Shown in pieces: positions 1 to 11,033 of a stretch of 64,000 bases of DNA (position 1 is its first letter; every line of letters begins with the position of its first letter). The notes beneath the pieces are model-generated. The model did no database searches, was not told where the DNA came from, and worked only from the letters and a program-made list of their open reading frames with translations. Origin of the DNA: Alicyclobacillus mali NBRC 102425. Lineage in GTDB: Bacteria; Bacillota; Bacilli; Alicyclobacillales; Alicyclobacillaceae. The position numbers and the translations under genes are program-made. The DNA is taken from positions 186,001-250,000 of the forward strand of contig NZ_BCSG01000001.1 in NCBI RefSeq assembly GCF_001570745.1, read 5' to 3'.

Positions 1-300
1 AGCCGCCTGCCCGGCATCGGCCGCAAACTCGCCAGCCGTCTGATTGTGGAACTGCGGGAGAAGCTCGACGACTTGGCGCCCTCCGCGCTGCACGCTCCCC
101 TGCGATCGTCTGATTCGGAGCGTTCGGCGGCGGACGACGCCGTGTCGGCGCTCATGGCCCTCGGTTACAGGCCTCGCGAAGCAGAAGAGGCGGTTGCCGC
201 GGCCGGCAGAGGGCATGCATCCGTCGAGGACACCATCAAGGCGGCGCTCACATATCTGTATGCGCGCGATGCCAGAACCGAGCCGCTGTCGCAGCCGTAG
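1..300 (+). CDS. ruvA: Holliday junction branch migration protein RuvA, C-terminal part
   Basis: The 5' end lies outside the window; 99 codons remain, read from base 1. The fragment opens with LPGIGRKLASRLIVEL, the second helix-hairpin-helix of RuvA, which binds DNA backbone at the four-way junction. After an acidic linker comes the small three-helix domain III (DDAVSALMALGYRPREAEEAV), which in RuvA contacts and stimulates RuvB. The protein should form the tetramer that holds a Holliday junction flat while RuvB rings pump the arms. It ends at TAG 298-300, 22 bp before ruvB, so the two are almost certainly co-transcribed. The identification is secure; only the truncation limits it. Confidence 0.95.
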   Translation, partial: SRLPGIGRKLASRLIVELREKLDDLAPSALHAPLRSSDSERSAADDAVSALMALGYRPREAEEAVAAAGRGHASVEDTIKAALTYLYARDARTEPLSQP

Positions 301-322
301 CGAGGGATGAGGAGGTGGACGG

Positions 323-1321
323 ATGGACGAGCGACTGATTTCTGCCGAGTGGATGCGCGAGGACGCGCAGTTGGACACCATTCGGCCCCGTTTTCTCGAC
401 GATTACATCGGCCAGCGGACGGTCGTGGAAAACCTCCGGATCTTCATCCAGGCGGCTAAAGAGCGCGGAGAGCCGCTGGATCACGTCCTGTTGTATGGCC
501 CGCCCGGCCTCGGCAAGACGTCCCTCGCGATGATCATCGCGAACGAGCTCGGCGTCCAAATCCGCGTGACCTCCGGTCCGGCTATTGAGCGCGCCGGCGA
601 TCTCGCCGCCATCCTGACGAATCTGCAGCCGGGCGACGTGCTGTTCATCGACGAAATTCATCGGCTGTCGCCGAGCGTGGAAGAAGTCCTGTACCCGGCC
701 ATGGAGGACTTCGCAATCGATATCGTCATCGGCAAGGGCCCGAGCGCCCGCTCCGTGAGGCTCGACCTCCCCCCGTTCACGCTCATCGGCGCCACGACCA
801 GGGCGGGGCTTCTGTCGCACCCCCTGCGAGATCGGTTCGGCGTGATGCTGCACCTGGATTACTACCCGGTTCGCGAACTCGCCGAGATCGTCAGGCGCAA
901 TGCGCGGATTCTACAGCTGGCCATCTCAGAGGACGGATGCGCTGAAATCGCGCGCCGAGCGCGGGGCACGCCGCGCATCGCGAATCGGCTGCTCAAGCGG
1001 GTGCGCGATATTGCGCAGGTCGCAGGCTGGCCGGAGATCGACGCGGCGAAGGCCGCCGAGGCGCTTGCGCAACTGCACGTCGATCCCCTGGGACTCGACG
1101 CCATCGACAAGCGGATCCTGGAGGCCGCGATGGACAAGTTCGGAGGAGGCCCTGTGGGGCTCGACACGCTTGCGGCCGCCGTGGGCGAGGAACCGTCGAC
1201 GCTCGAGGACGTGTACGAACCGTACTTGTTGCAAATCGGCTTCTTGAAGCGCACGCCGCGCGGGCGCGTCGTGATGCCGTCTGCCTATCGCCACCTCGGG
1301 CGCGCCGTGCCGTCGCCTTGA
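323..1321 (+). CDS. ruvB: Holliday junction branch migration ATPase RuvB
   Basis: 332 residues, the normal length. Walker A is GPPGLGKT (59-66), Walker B is DEIH (110-113), and sensor 1 is in IGATTRAG (155-162). A winged-helix domain follows from about residue 255 ([17 protein letters not shown]), which contacts DNA. RuvB is the hexameric AAA+ motor of RuvAB that drives branch migration in recombinational repair. The ATG at 323 is preceded by GGAGGTGG (311-318). It lies directly after ruvA and the pair forms the usual ruvAB unit. In Bacillus queA follows soon after; here a sigI-rsgI pair lies between. Confidence 0.97.
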   Translation: MDERLISAEWMREDAQLDTIRPRFLDDYIGQRTVVENLRIFIQAAKERGEPLDHVLLYGPPGLGKTSLAMIIANELGVQIRVTSGPAIERAGDLAAILTNLQPGDVLFIDEIHRLSPSVEEVLYPAMEDFAIDIVIGKGPSARSVRLDLPPFTLIGATTRAGLLSHPLRDRFGVMLHLDYYPVRELAEIVRRNARILQLAISEDGCAEIARRARGTPRIANRLLKRVRDIAQVAGWPEIDAAKAAEALAQLHVDPLGLDAIDKRILEAAMDKFGGGPVGLDTLAAAVGEEPSTLEDVYEPYLLQIGFLKRTPRGRVVMPSAYRHLGRAVPSP

Positions 1322-1359
1322 TGGCGGCACTGGACAGAAGCGCGGGGTGAAACTCGGGC

Positions 1360-1388
1360 ACCCCCGAAAACGCCGGACCGATCACGAA
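1360..1388 (+). promoter_or_regulatory. candidate SigI-type promoter of sigI-rsgI
   Basis: ACCCCC at 1360-1365 is followed at once by GAAAA (an A-tract), and CGAA stands at 1385-1388. SigI promoters of Bacillus subtilis and Clostridium thermocellum are described with a C-run/A-tract -35 and a CGAA or CGWA -10, so this looks like autoregulation by the SigI factor encoded just downstream. The expected start site, near 1395, leaves only a very short leader carrying the AGGTGAGGTGGG ribosome binding site. The spacing was judged by eye. Confidence 0.5.
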
Positions 1389-1409
1389 TTCATGAGGTGA
1401 GGTGGGAGC

Positions 1410-2171
1410 GTGGGCGTTCTCCCGTTTCGCGGAAGGTCGCTGGACGAACGAAACGAGTTGGCCCGCCTGCTCCAGAGCGCGAAAGCAGGAAATGCGCACG
1501 CGCGCAACGAGCTCATCGCTCTGTACATACCCTTTATTCTGCGTATTGCGTCGCAAACGGCCAAGCGGTACATCGACCCCCATGCGGACGACGAGTACAG
1601 CGTTTCGCTGGCGGCGTTCAACGAGGCCATCGATCGGTATCAGGACGAGCGCGCCGCTTCGTTTCTGACATTCGCCGAGACGGTCATCCGCCGGCGCCTC
1701 GTCGACTTCTTTCGCGCGCAGAGACAGCATCGCGCGCGACTGCGCCCGTGGAGCGAGTTTGACCAGGTGGACGACGAGGATCACGTCTCGAACTGGGTCG
1801 AGGTAGCGTCGTCCATCGCGGAACACAAGCGGCGCGAAGAGGCCACCATGAGGGCGTATGAGATCGAGGAGTATGCGCGTCGTCTGGAGGAGTTCGGGTT
1901 ATCCTTCAGGGAGCTGGTCGAGCTATCGCCCAAGCACGAGGACGCGCGCAAAAACGCGCTCGTGTGCGCCCATGCCATCGCTTCCGATCCGGAGCTCGTG
2001 TCGTATGTGCGTCGCCGAAAGGCACTGCCCCTCAGACAGGTGGAGGAGCGGGTGTGCGTATCGCGCAAGACGCTCGAACGCCAGCGGAAGTACATCCTTG
2101 CCATGGTTCTCTTGCTGTCCGGTGACTTTCCCATGCTGAAGTCGTTTCTTCTCAGCGCGGAAGGGGATTGA
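1410..2171 (+). CDS. sigI: RNA polymerase sigma factor, SigI family
   Basis: 253 residues. The N-terminal sigma2-like region (about 1-110) is followed by the characteristic SigI C-terminal half with RELVELSPKHEDARKNA and the helix-turn-helix LRQVEERVCVSRKTLERQRKYI. That SRKTLER(N/Q)RKYI signature distinguishes SigI from ECF sigma factors. The start is GTG 1410, placed after AGGTGGGA. In B. subtilis SigI responds to heat and cell-wall stress and controls lytE and bcrC; in cellulolytic clostridia it controls extracellular enzymes. The gene is followed 4 bp later by rsgI, its cognate anti-sigma factor, and is preceded by a SigI-like promoter. Its position between ruvB and queA differs from B. 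subtilis. Confidence 0.9.
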   Translation: MGVLPFRGRSLDERNELARLLQSAKAGNAHARNELIALYIPFILRIASQTAKRYIDPHADDEYSVSLAAFNEAIDRYQDERAASFLTFAETVIRRRLVDFFRAQRQHRARLRPWSEFDQVDDEDHVSNWVEVASSIAEHKRREEATMRAYEIEEYARRLEEFGLSFRELVELSPKHEDARKNALVCAHAIASDPELVSYVRRRKALPLRQVEERVCVSRKTLERQRKYILAMVLLLSGDFPMLKSFLLSAEGD

Positions 2172-2175
2172 CGTC

Positions 2176-3039
2176 ATGAGTGTGCGAGTCCGGGGTCGCG
2201 CCGTCGTGGTGGAGCTCCGGGGCGAGCGCGCCCTGGTGCTCACGGACGACGGGGCGTTTATGGAAATGGCCGCGAGGCCTAGTATGTCGGTCGGCGACGT
2301 GATCGACATCAGCGCTCGGCAGGTCCGCGGCGGTTGGATGCGCGCTTGGGTCAGGCGCCGCGTGGCGCTCGGAGCCGCCGCAGCCTGCGCCCTCTGCGCC
2401 GCGCTGGGGGGAGGCGCCCTCGCGGTGGCCGGCTGGGGTTCGCGCCCCCACGCGCTCGTCTCAGTCGACGCCAACGCCGAGTGGAGTCTCGCGGTTGACC
2501 GAAACATGCGCGTTGTCTCCGCAACCGCGTACAACGCGGTGGGTCAGGAAGTTCTTGCGCGCGTGCCTGTGAAGGGCGAGCCGCTCGCGCAAGCGGTGAG
2601 ATCGCTCGTACGTGAGCTCGCCGCCGAGGGACAGATGCCGAGAAATGACAGCGTCGTGGTGGCCAGTACCTCATTGGACGGCGGTGACTCAGGTTCTCTG
2701 ATGACTCAGGCTGTGGCGAGCGCCGTTCAGGGTGCCACACGAGGGGAAGGCAATGTCTACAGCATGGCGCTGTCGCCGAGCGTGTGGAACCAGGCGGTCG
2801 CGAACCATGTGGCACCCGCGCAGTACGCGAGCTATCTCCTCGCCCAAGAGGTGGGCGTGCGCGTGCATCTGAAGGATCTGTCGTCGGCGAACGTCCAGAC
2901 CGTGGTCGCGCAGGCGCACGATCTCGACACGGCACTTCAAGGTCTGAACACCGGCAATTACGACGAAGTCGCGAGTATTGTGCAAGCGGCGTTGAATCAG
3001 TCTTTGAATTCGCGCAGCGAGCCTCGGTATAATGGGTGA
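2176..3039 (+). CDS. rsgI: transmembrane anti-sigma-I factor RsgI-like
   Basis: 287 residues, partner of the upstream SigI (4 bp gap, RBS AAGGGG). The N-terminal RsgI domain (about 1-50), which binds SigI in the cytoplasm, begins with VRVRGRAVVVELRGERALVL. One membrane segment follows (about 62-88, rich in Ala/Leu/Gly), then the extracytoplasmic middle domain from about residue 94. RsgI proteins normally carry a D-I-N-P-S type stretch there, where spontaneous cleavage between Asn and Pro is needed for signalling. Here the stretch reads VDANAEWS, so Asn100 is followed by Ala. There is no C-terminal sensing module (carbohydrate-binding or enzyme domain) as in clostridial RsgIs. The family assignment rests on order, topology and the middle domain. 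Confidence 0.85.
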   Translation: MSVRVRGRAVVVELRGERALVLTDDGAFMEMAARPSMSVGDVIDISARQVRGGWMRAWVRRRVALGAAAACALCAALGGGALAVAGWGSRPHALVSVDANAEWSLAVDRNMRVVSATAYNAVGQEVLARVPVKGEPLAQAVRSLVRELAAEGQMPRNDSVVVASTSLDGGDSGSLMTQAVASAVQGATRGEGNVYSMALSPSVWNQAVANHVAPAQYASYLLAQEVGVRVHLKDLSSANVQTVVAQAHDLDTALQGLNTGNYDEVASIVQAALNQSLNSRSEPRYNG

Positions 3040-3104
3040 TGCTCGTTCGTCCTAACGACATCGCCCGCTGCCAACCGCGGCTCTGCATTCATGAGACGAA
3101 ACGG

Positions 3105-3134
3105 GCTGCCCCGGTAAGCCGGGGCAGCTTTTTT
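3105..3134 (+). terminator. intrinsic terminator after rsgI
   Basis: A perfect 10-bp stem (GCTGCCCCGG / CCGGGGCAGC) with loop TAAG is followed by six T at 3129-3134. It ends the sigI-rsgI unit and separates it from queA. Confidence 0.93.
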
Positions 3135-3169
3135 GGCATGAACCACCTTGTGTTTCTGGAGGAATGTAC

Positions 3170-5773
<2,604 letters not shown>

Positions 5774-5785
5774 TCGGCTCGGATG

Positions 5786-5823
5786 GGGAGGTCGTTCCCG
5801 TGGCTTCGCCACATCGGCCTCCC
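5786..5823. terminator. hairpin between convergent yajC and yrzE, no U-tract
   Basis: Outer arms GGGAGG (5786-5791) and CCTCCC (5818-5823) enclose an inner stem GTGGC/GCCAC (5800-5812). No T-run follows on either strand, so it is only a possible terminator for the two converging genes. Confidence 0.35.
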
Positions 5824-5838
5824 GCATTCCGCGGTGCG

Positions 5839-6240
5839 TCACGCGCGACGCCATGCGCCGCCCATCACGCCTCCAAACGCGCCGATGACCGACATGAGCA
5901 GGATACGAAAGAGCCCGCTTGCGTCAAAGGTAAACGTGTTGTCGACGAAGAGGCCGATGACAACCATGAGGACGGCGTATAGGAGGCCGGTGGCGCCTCC
6001 GTGAAACCATCCGTGCTCTCGTCCCTGGCGCGCGGCGGCGATGGCGCCGAACAGCACCGCCAGACAGTGGATGATGTACGCGGCCGCCGTGATACGCTCG
6101 GGGCTCCATTCGCCGTAGTGCGCCATCAGGAAAACCACAAGCGTGCCGCACAGCGCGATGCACAGGCTCCAGACGATGCCGTATACGACAGGGATAGCGC
6201 GTAGCACGTCGAATCGATGGTCTTCGTTCGATCTCGACAC
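5839..6240 (-). CDS. small membrane protein, YrzE/TIGR04086 type
   Basis: 133 residues with four hydrophobic segments (about 15-40, 50-70, 80-100, 108-128). The pattern of SLCIALCGTLVVFLMAHYGEWS in the first helices and GLLYAVLMVVIGLF in the third fits the TIGR04086 (YrzE) family, which lies between yajC and yrbG in Bacillus. No enzymatic motif is visible and the function is unknown. The GTG start at 6240 has AGGAGTG about 8 nt upstream. It is transcribed against yajC and divergently from the diguanylate cyclase gene. Family assignment rests on size, topology and position. Confidence 0.7.
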   Translation of the reverse strand: MSRSNEDHRFDVLRAIPVVYGIVWSLCIALCGTLVVFLMAHYGEWSPERITAAAYIIHCLAVLFGAIAAARQGREHGWFHGGATGLLYAVLMVVIGLFVDNTFTFDASGLFRILLMSVIGAFGGVMGGAWRRA

Positions 6241-6302
6241 GGCGCATCACTCCTGGTACAAGTTTCTCTACAAGATATTCGGCGAGAACTGCAATTATGA
6301 TC

Positions 6303-6332
6303 TTGTCCGATGAGATATGAACTGTTTATACT
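6303..6332 (+). promoter_or_regulatory. sigmaA-type promoter of the diguanylate cyclase gene
   Basis: TTGTCC (6303-6308), 18-bp spacer, TATACT (6327-6332), giving a leader of about 45 nt before ATG 6382. Confidence 0.6.
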
Positions 6333-6381
6333 GGAAACTTGAAGAATTCGAACGGGCGCGGGTTGGGGTGGGGGTGTCGGT

Positions 6382-8544
6382 ATGGCGGAAGGCATACCGC
6401 TCAAGCGACAAACCGTGTACAGTCTTATGGTCGGAATCTTCGGGTGCGGCATGGCGCTCTTCGGGATCCCGGAGCTCCGGTCTGCGAATATCTGGTTCTT
6501 CATCGCCATGCTGGTCCTCGCATGCTTGGTGGAGGCGCTGCCAGTGCCGCTGCGGTTGGGCTCGGCCAGCTTGACGCCTGCGGTTTTGTTTTCGTATGTG
6601 ACGCTGAACGGGCGCGAAGAGGCGATGCTGTGCGCCATTGCCGCGGCCTTTGTGCCGGCGCTTCGGCGCCACTGGGACTTGGAGACGCTGTTTTTCAATG
6701 CGGGGCAGTACGCGCTCTCCACGCTCGCCATGTGGTGGTTCCTTCATCGGCTTGTCTCCCTGCCGTTGACCCGCATTGACGCACTCGCCGTAGGCGCTCT
6801 GGTCCTGTCGGCAGCTGTGTTTTTGGTCATCAATCACGCGTTCGTTCAGGTCATCCAGTGGTTGCGGGGTGCCTTTCTTGGGTCGGCCGTTTGGGCCGCT
6901 CTCCTGACAGACCTCATCAACCTGGCGCTCTGCATTCCCTTTTCTCTCCTCGTGGTCATGCTTTATTCAACCAGCGCCTGGCTGGCACCCATCATGGTGC
7001 TGCCGCTTCTCATGCTGGCGTATATGCTTCGCTCTCATCGCCAGGCCATGGACTTGCAGGAGATTCACGAGTCACTCGCCAACCTGGCGACCGAGTTTGA
7101 CATGAGGCAGATTGCGCTCGAAGCGGCCCACCTCGCCAGGAGAATGACGTTGGCTGATTGCGTCGCCATGTTTGTCATCGACGGTCGCGGTTGCCTTGTC
7201 CCCGCCGCTGTCTACCCGCGGGCGTACGAGGCCGAGTTCTCGATGGAAGGTTGGCCCGAGTCGGAGGGCGGAGTTATCTGGAAGACCATTCACCAGCGCG
7301 ATCACGTCATTGTCCCGGACGTGCGCAAAGATTCGCGTGTGCGCTATTTCGGCGAGATATCCACGTTTTTGAGCATGGCCATTTTTCCAATGCACGCTCA
7401 TCAAAAGGCGCACGGTGCCATCGTTTGCTACGCCAGGCGTCCGAAGGCCTTCAACCACATTCACGAGTACATGGACGCCTTGGCAAACCAGGTTTCAGTG
7501 CTGCTCGAGAACGCCAAGTTGTATCAGGAATTACAGGACCGCTCCTTCCGCGATGAAGCGACAGGGCTCTTGAATTACCGTTACTTCTACGAGGAGTTGT
7601 CTTGTCGCGTGCAGGCGTCTCTGCGCGAGAACCGGCCTGTTTCCGTGCTGATTGTCGATGTGGATTTCTTCAAGCGATTCAATGATACCTACGGTCACCT
7701 CGCGGGAGATGTCGTGCTGCGCGAGGTCGGTCGTATCTTGGAGCGCCACGCCGCGCCTGATGGCATTGCGGCGCGTTACGGCGGAGAAGAGTTCGCCATA
7801 CTGCTGTGGGCGAGCGCTCATGAGGCTTACGAGCGTGCGGAGGCCATACGCCAGGACGTTTCCAAGCTCGCGGTGGATTTCGAAGGGTATCATCTTCAAG
7901 GCATCACAGTCAGCATCGGTATGGCAACCTATCCAGACCACAGCGAGTCGGATCGCGATCTGCTCGTCAAGGCGGACAGCGCAATGTATTGGGGCGCCAA
8001 ACAGCGCGGACGAAATCGCACCGCCATGTACGCGCCTGAATTCGATACCCAACTGTTCGTCGACCCCTTGACCAGCCTGTACACGCACCACTTTGTGAAC
8101 ATCCGCGTGCGCGACGAGATGGCGCACGGTACCACATGCTGGGGCGTCATCTGCCTCGATCTCGTCCGCTTCAGTGAGATCAATGCCTCCTATGGATTTG
8201 AAGCTGGCGACGAGGTGCTGCGCCAAGCCGGAGTCGTCATCCGTCAAGTTCTGCGACATTCTGAACTCGCCTGCCGGTATGGCGGGGACGAGATGCTCAT
8301 CGTCATCCCCAACGTGACGGAGCTTGAACTCGCGGGCATCTGCCGTCGCGTCACGCAGGTCATTGAGCAGCACACGTTTCACGTCGGAGAACATGCGCTG
8401 TCGGTTCGCGTGGCCTGCGGTCGGGAAGTCTACGACGACGTTCAGGACGGGGCGGATCTTTTCAACCGCATCGAAGAACTCTTTGCGAGACTTCACGACC
8501 CGCTGTACAAACGCGAGTTCGAATCCCCGTCGCACACCGTGTAG
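6382..8544 (+). CDS. membrane GAF-GGDEF-GGDEF diguanylate cyclase
   Basis: 720 residues. About 215 N-terminal residues form some six to seven membrane helices, followed by a GAF-like domain (about 225-375), then two GGDEF domains in tandem (about 385-545 and 555-710). The first has the catalytic GGEEF motif (467-471) but no RxxD inhibitory site, the four residues there being APDG. The second reads GGDEM (634-638) preceded by RHSE, close to but not an RxxD site. The protein should make c-di-GMP from two GTP in response to a membrane or small-molecule signal. Which domain is active, or whether they pair within one chain, cannot be told. The ribosome binding site is poor (G-rich tract 6361-6378). 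It sits inside a gene order that in Bacillus lacks it. Confidence 0.85.
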   Translation: MAEGIPLKRQTVYSLMVGIFGCGMALFGIPELRSANIWFFIAMLVLACLVEALPVPLRLGSASLTPAVLFSYVTLNGREEAMLCAIAAAFVPALRRHWDLETLFFNAGQYALSTLAMWWFLHRLVSLPLTRIDALAVGALVLSAAVFLVINHAFVQVIQWLRGAFLGSAVWAALLTDLINLALCIPFSLLVVMLYSTSAWLAPIMVLPLLMLAYMLRSHRQAMDLQEIHESLANLATEFDMRQIALEAAHLARRMTLADCVAMFVIDGRGCLVPAAVYPRAYEAEFSMEGWPESEGGVIWKTIHQRDHVIVPDVRKDSRVRYFGEISTFLSMAIFPMHAHQKAHGAIVCYARRPKAFNHIHEYMDALANQVSVLLENAKLYQELQDRSFRDEATGLLNYRYFYEELSCRVQASLRENRPVSVLIVDVDFFKRFNDTYGHLAGDVVLREVGRILERHAAPDGIAARYGGEEFAILLWASAHEAYERAEAIRQDVSKLAVDFEGYHLQGITVSIGMATYPDHSESDRDLLVKADSAMYWGAKQRGRNRTAMYAPEFDTQLFVDPLTSLYTHHFVNIRVRDEMAHGTTCWGVICLDLVRFSEINASYGFEAGDEVLRQAGVVIRQVLRHSELACRYGGDEMLIVIPNVTELELAGICRRVTQVIEQHTFHVGEHALSVRVACGREVYDDVQDGADLFNRIEELFARLHDPLYKREFESPSHTV

Positions 8545-8603
8545 GTGGCATGGAGCAGCCTCTTCTCAGGGCATAATGCCAAAGTGAGGAGGGGCTTCTT
8601 TTC

Positions 8604-9449
8604 ATGCCGCACATTCCCCTGTGGCAGTTTCCGCTGCGCGCCTTCGTCCTCTACCTGATGGTGATGGTGGCGTTGCGCATCATGGGCAAGCGCGAGATCG
8701 GCCAACTTTCGGTGTTCGATCTCGTCGTATCCATCATGATCGCAGAGCTCTCCACCCTGCCCATGGAGGACCGGCGTGTGCCGATCTGGGAGGCAGCGGT
8801 TTCCATTGGATCGCTCGTGTTCTTTCAGCTCGCCGTCGCCTTTCTTCAGATGAAAAGTCACCGCTTTCGCCATTGGATAGAGGGTGAGCCCTCTGTCCTC
8901 ATCGCGCATGGGCAAATCTGCGATCGAGAGATGCGGCGCATTCGGTACACGGTTCACGATTTGCTGACCCAATTACGAGAGCAGGGCTATGCGGATGTGG
9001 CGGACGTGGAATTCGCCATCCTGGAGACGTCCGGCCAGTTGAGCGTCGTGCCGAAGCCTGAAGTCCGCCCTCTGACGGCGCGCGATCTCGGCATTCGCGC
9101 CGAAGACAGCGGTCCGGCGGTCACCGTCGTGGTGGACGGCAAGCCCGTCCGAAGCGCGCTCGAGCGACTTGGGCGAGACGAGTCGTGGCTCTGCGAACAA
9201 CTTCGCCTTCGCGGCCACGACCTGGCCCGCGTCTTTTACGCGCGCGTCAACGGGCTCGGGGAATGGTGGATCGACGAAATGGACGCTTCCGCAGCATCAG
9301 ACGGCAAAAGGAAGATGACGGACGATCGCGGCGAGCCACGGACCCACCTTGGGCACGCGGCCGACCGCGTAAGAGGTGAGCACGCGGAAGGAGCAGAGCA
9401 GCGCGAAATACAGGATCATGCCGCCCACGAGCGCGAGCACAAGCCTTGA
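8604..9449 (+). CDS. DUF421 membrane protein (YrbG/YetF type)
   Basis: 281 residues. Three membrane segments (about 8-85, with LRIMGKREIGQLSVFDLVVSI) lead into the soluble DUF421/DUF3290-like part (HDLLTQLREQGYADVADVEFAILETSGQLSVV), matching YrbG, which neighbours spoVB in Bacillus. GAGGAGGGG lies 9 nt before ATG 8604. The normal family fold ends near residue 232; the last 50 residues (ASDGKRKMTDDRG onward) are very hydrophilic and are encoded antisense to the 3' end of the spoVB-like gene, a 153-bp convergent overlap. This suggests stop-codon loss. Function unknown; family members in sporulating bacteria are linked to membrane or spore properties. Confidence 0.85.
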   Translation: MPHIPLWQFPLRAFVLYLMVMVALRIMGKREIGQLSVFDLVVSIMIAELSTLPMEDRRVPIWEAAVSIGSLVFFQLAVAFLQMKSHRFRHWIEGEPSVLIAHGQICDREMRRIRYTVHDLLTQLREQGYADVADVEFAILETSGQLSVVPKPEVRPLTARDLGIRAEDSGPAVTVVVDGKPVRSALERLGRDESWLCEQLRLRGHDLARVFYARVNGLGEWWIDEMDASAASDGKRKMTDDRGEPRTHLGHAADRVRGEHAEGAEQREIQDHAAHEREHKP

Positions 9450-10886
9450 CCCGGACAGAGAACTGCCGGATCGAAACGTGATGAGGAGCATGTACGCGAG
9501 CATGGCTGCGGACGCGACGCCAATGCGCACCACGGAGGACGTACGCATTTGAAAGCCAATCTCCCTGACGACCGCCACCAGGTGCAGCAGGGCGGTCAGC
9601 GCAAAGGAAAATGCCGTGGCAATGCTCACGCCGAGGATGCCCAGTGACGGGCGTGTCGCCAGGACGAGGATGACCATCAGCCGCGCGACGCCGCCCACAA
9701 TCGAGTTGATCATGGCCGTGCCTGCTCGATTCAGTCCCTGCAAAATGCCCGTCAGCGGAGATTGAAGGCAGAGCATGAATACAAAGGGCGCCATGATTGC
9801 CAACATGGGCCCCACGTGGGCGTCCCCGTAAATCGCGCGCGTAAGAGGCGCCGCGAAAAACGTGAAGACGACGGATGCGGGGAACGCGACCATCGCGGTG
9901 ACCGTGATGCTCTGCGAAAGGCGATGGCGAATGCGCTCCACGTTTCCGGAAGTTTGAGCCTCCGCCACGGCTGGAACCAGATTTGTCGCAAGCGAGGACG
10001 TGACGACGGTGGGGAATACCAGCAGTGGGATGGCCATGCCTGAGTACGCTCCGTATAACGCTGTGGCCTCCTTGAGCGGCACTCCGGCCAGGCCCAACGC
10101 GCGCAGGACGAGGATGGGCTCTGCGGCTGACAAGAGCGACCATATGAGGCGGCTGGCCGTGACGGGCAGCGACAGCTGGGTGATGGCGCGCAGCGTGGCA
10201 CGCAGAGGTTCCGACGTGCGCGCATAGGCAGGTTCCGGCACGACCTGATTCATGCGCGCGCGCCGCCGCTGTTGCCAAATCAAAAACAGGAGGCCGGAAA
10301 GCTCGCCCAGCACCATCCCAATCATCGCCGCCATAGCAGCGTACGCCAATGAGAATCGTACGAAATACGCGGCCAAGCCCCATATGCTGATGATTCGCAC
10401 GGACTGCTCCAGAATGGACGCCCAGGCGGTCGGCGTCATGTCCTGGATGCCTTGGAAGTAACCGCGGTACAGGCTGGCCACTGCAATCACGCCCACCACA
10501 GGAATCATGGCGAGGTAGGTGGGGTACGCACGAGGGTCTGTAAGCCAGTATTGCGCGACGAGATGGCGACACGCGTACATGAGACCCATGCAGAGCCCGG
10601 CAGACGCCAGCACGCATGCCGACGAGATGCGCATCACGCGGCGAACGCGATGCGAGTCCCGCTTGGCGACCGCTTCTGCCACCAGCTTCGCGATGGCGAG
10701 CGGAAACCCCATCGTCACGAACGTGAGTGCAAGGCCCAAAATGGGAAAGACAATCTGAAACAAGCCCATGGCCTCGGCTCCAATGAGCCGAGTCAGCACG
10801 ATACGGTATACGAATCCCATGAGGCGCGTCACGATGCCAGCCATCATGAGCACCAGGGCACCCTGCAGGAACGTTTGGCGGCTCAA
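9297..10886 (-). CDS. spoVB: SpoVB-like polysaccharide/lipid flippase (MOP superfamily)
   Basis: 529 residues with about 14 hydrophobic segments and the N-terminus SRQTFLQGALVLMMAGIVTRLMGF typical of SpoVB and related lipid II-type flippases. In B. subtilis SpoVB is needed for spore cortex formation. The TTG at 10886 is chosen because AGGGAGGG lies about 9 nt upstream and the protein then begins as in the family; an upstream in-frame TTG at 10916 lacks a ribosome binding site. The 3' end overlaps the DUF421 tail on the other strand. The gene is divergent from the comN-like gene, an arrangement that keeps Bacillus neighbours. Confidence 0.88.
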   Translation of the reverse strand: MSRQTFLQGALVLMMAGIVTRLMGFVYRIVLTRLIGAEAMGLFQIVFPILGLALTFVTMGFPLAIAKLVAEAVAKRDSHRVRRVMRISSACVLASAGLCMGLMYACRHLVAQYWLTDPRAYPTYLAMIPVVGVIAVASLYRGYFQGIQDMTPTAWASILEQSVRIISIWGLAAYFVRFSLAYAAMAAMIGMVLGELSGLLFLIWQQRRRARMNQVVPEPAYARTSEPLRATLRAITQLSLPVTASRLIWSLLSAAEPILVLRALGLAGVPLKEATALYGAYSGMAIPLLVFPTVVTSSLATNLVPAVAEAQTSGNVERIRHRLSQSITVTAMVAFPASVVFTFFAAPLTRAIYGDAHVGPMLAIMAPFVFMLCLQSPLTGILQGLNRAGTAMINSIVGGVARLMVILVLATRPSLGILGVSIATAFSFALTALLHLVAVVREIGFQMRTSSVVRIGVASAAMLAYMLLITFRSGSSLSGSRLVLALVGGMILYFALLCSFRVLTSYAVGRVPKVGPWLAAIVRHLPFAV

Positions 10887-11033
10887 GGCGACTGTCCCTC
10901 CCGTCCATGGCTCCAAGCAGCCTACGATATTGCCTATGCCGCGTTGGATAGCGGTAGTCCACTTTTACGTCCAGACAGGATTTTTCACGAGCGAGATGGA
11001 ATTGTTATTGGGCACACATCGGAGGGATGGCCG

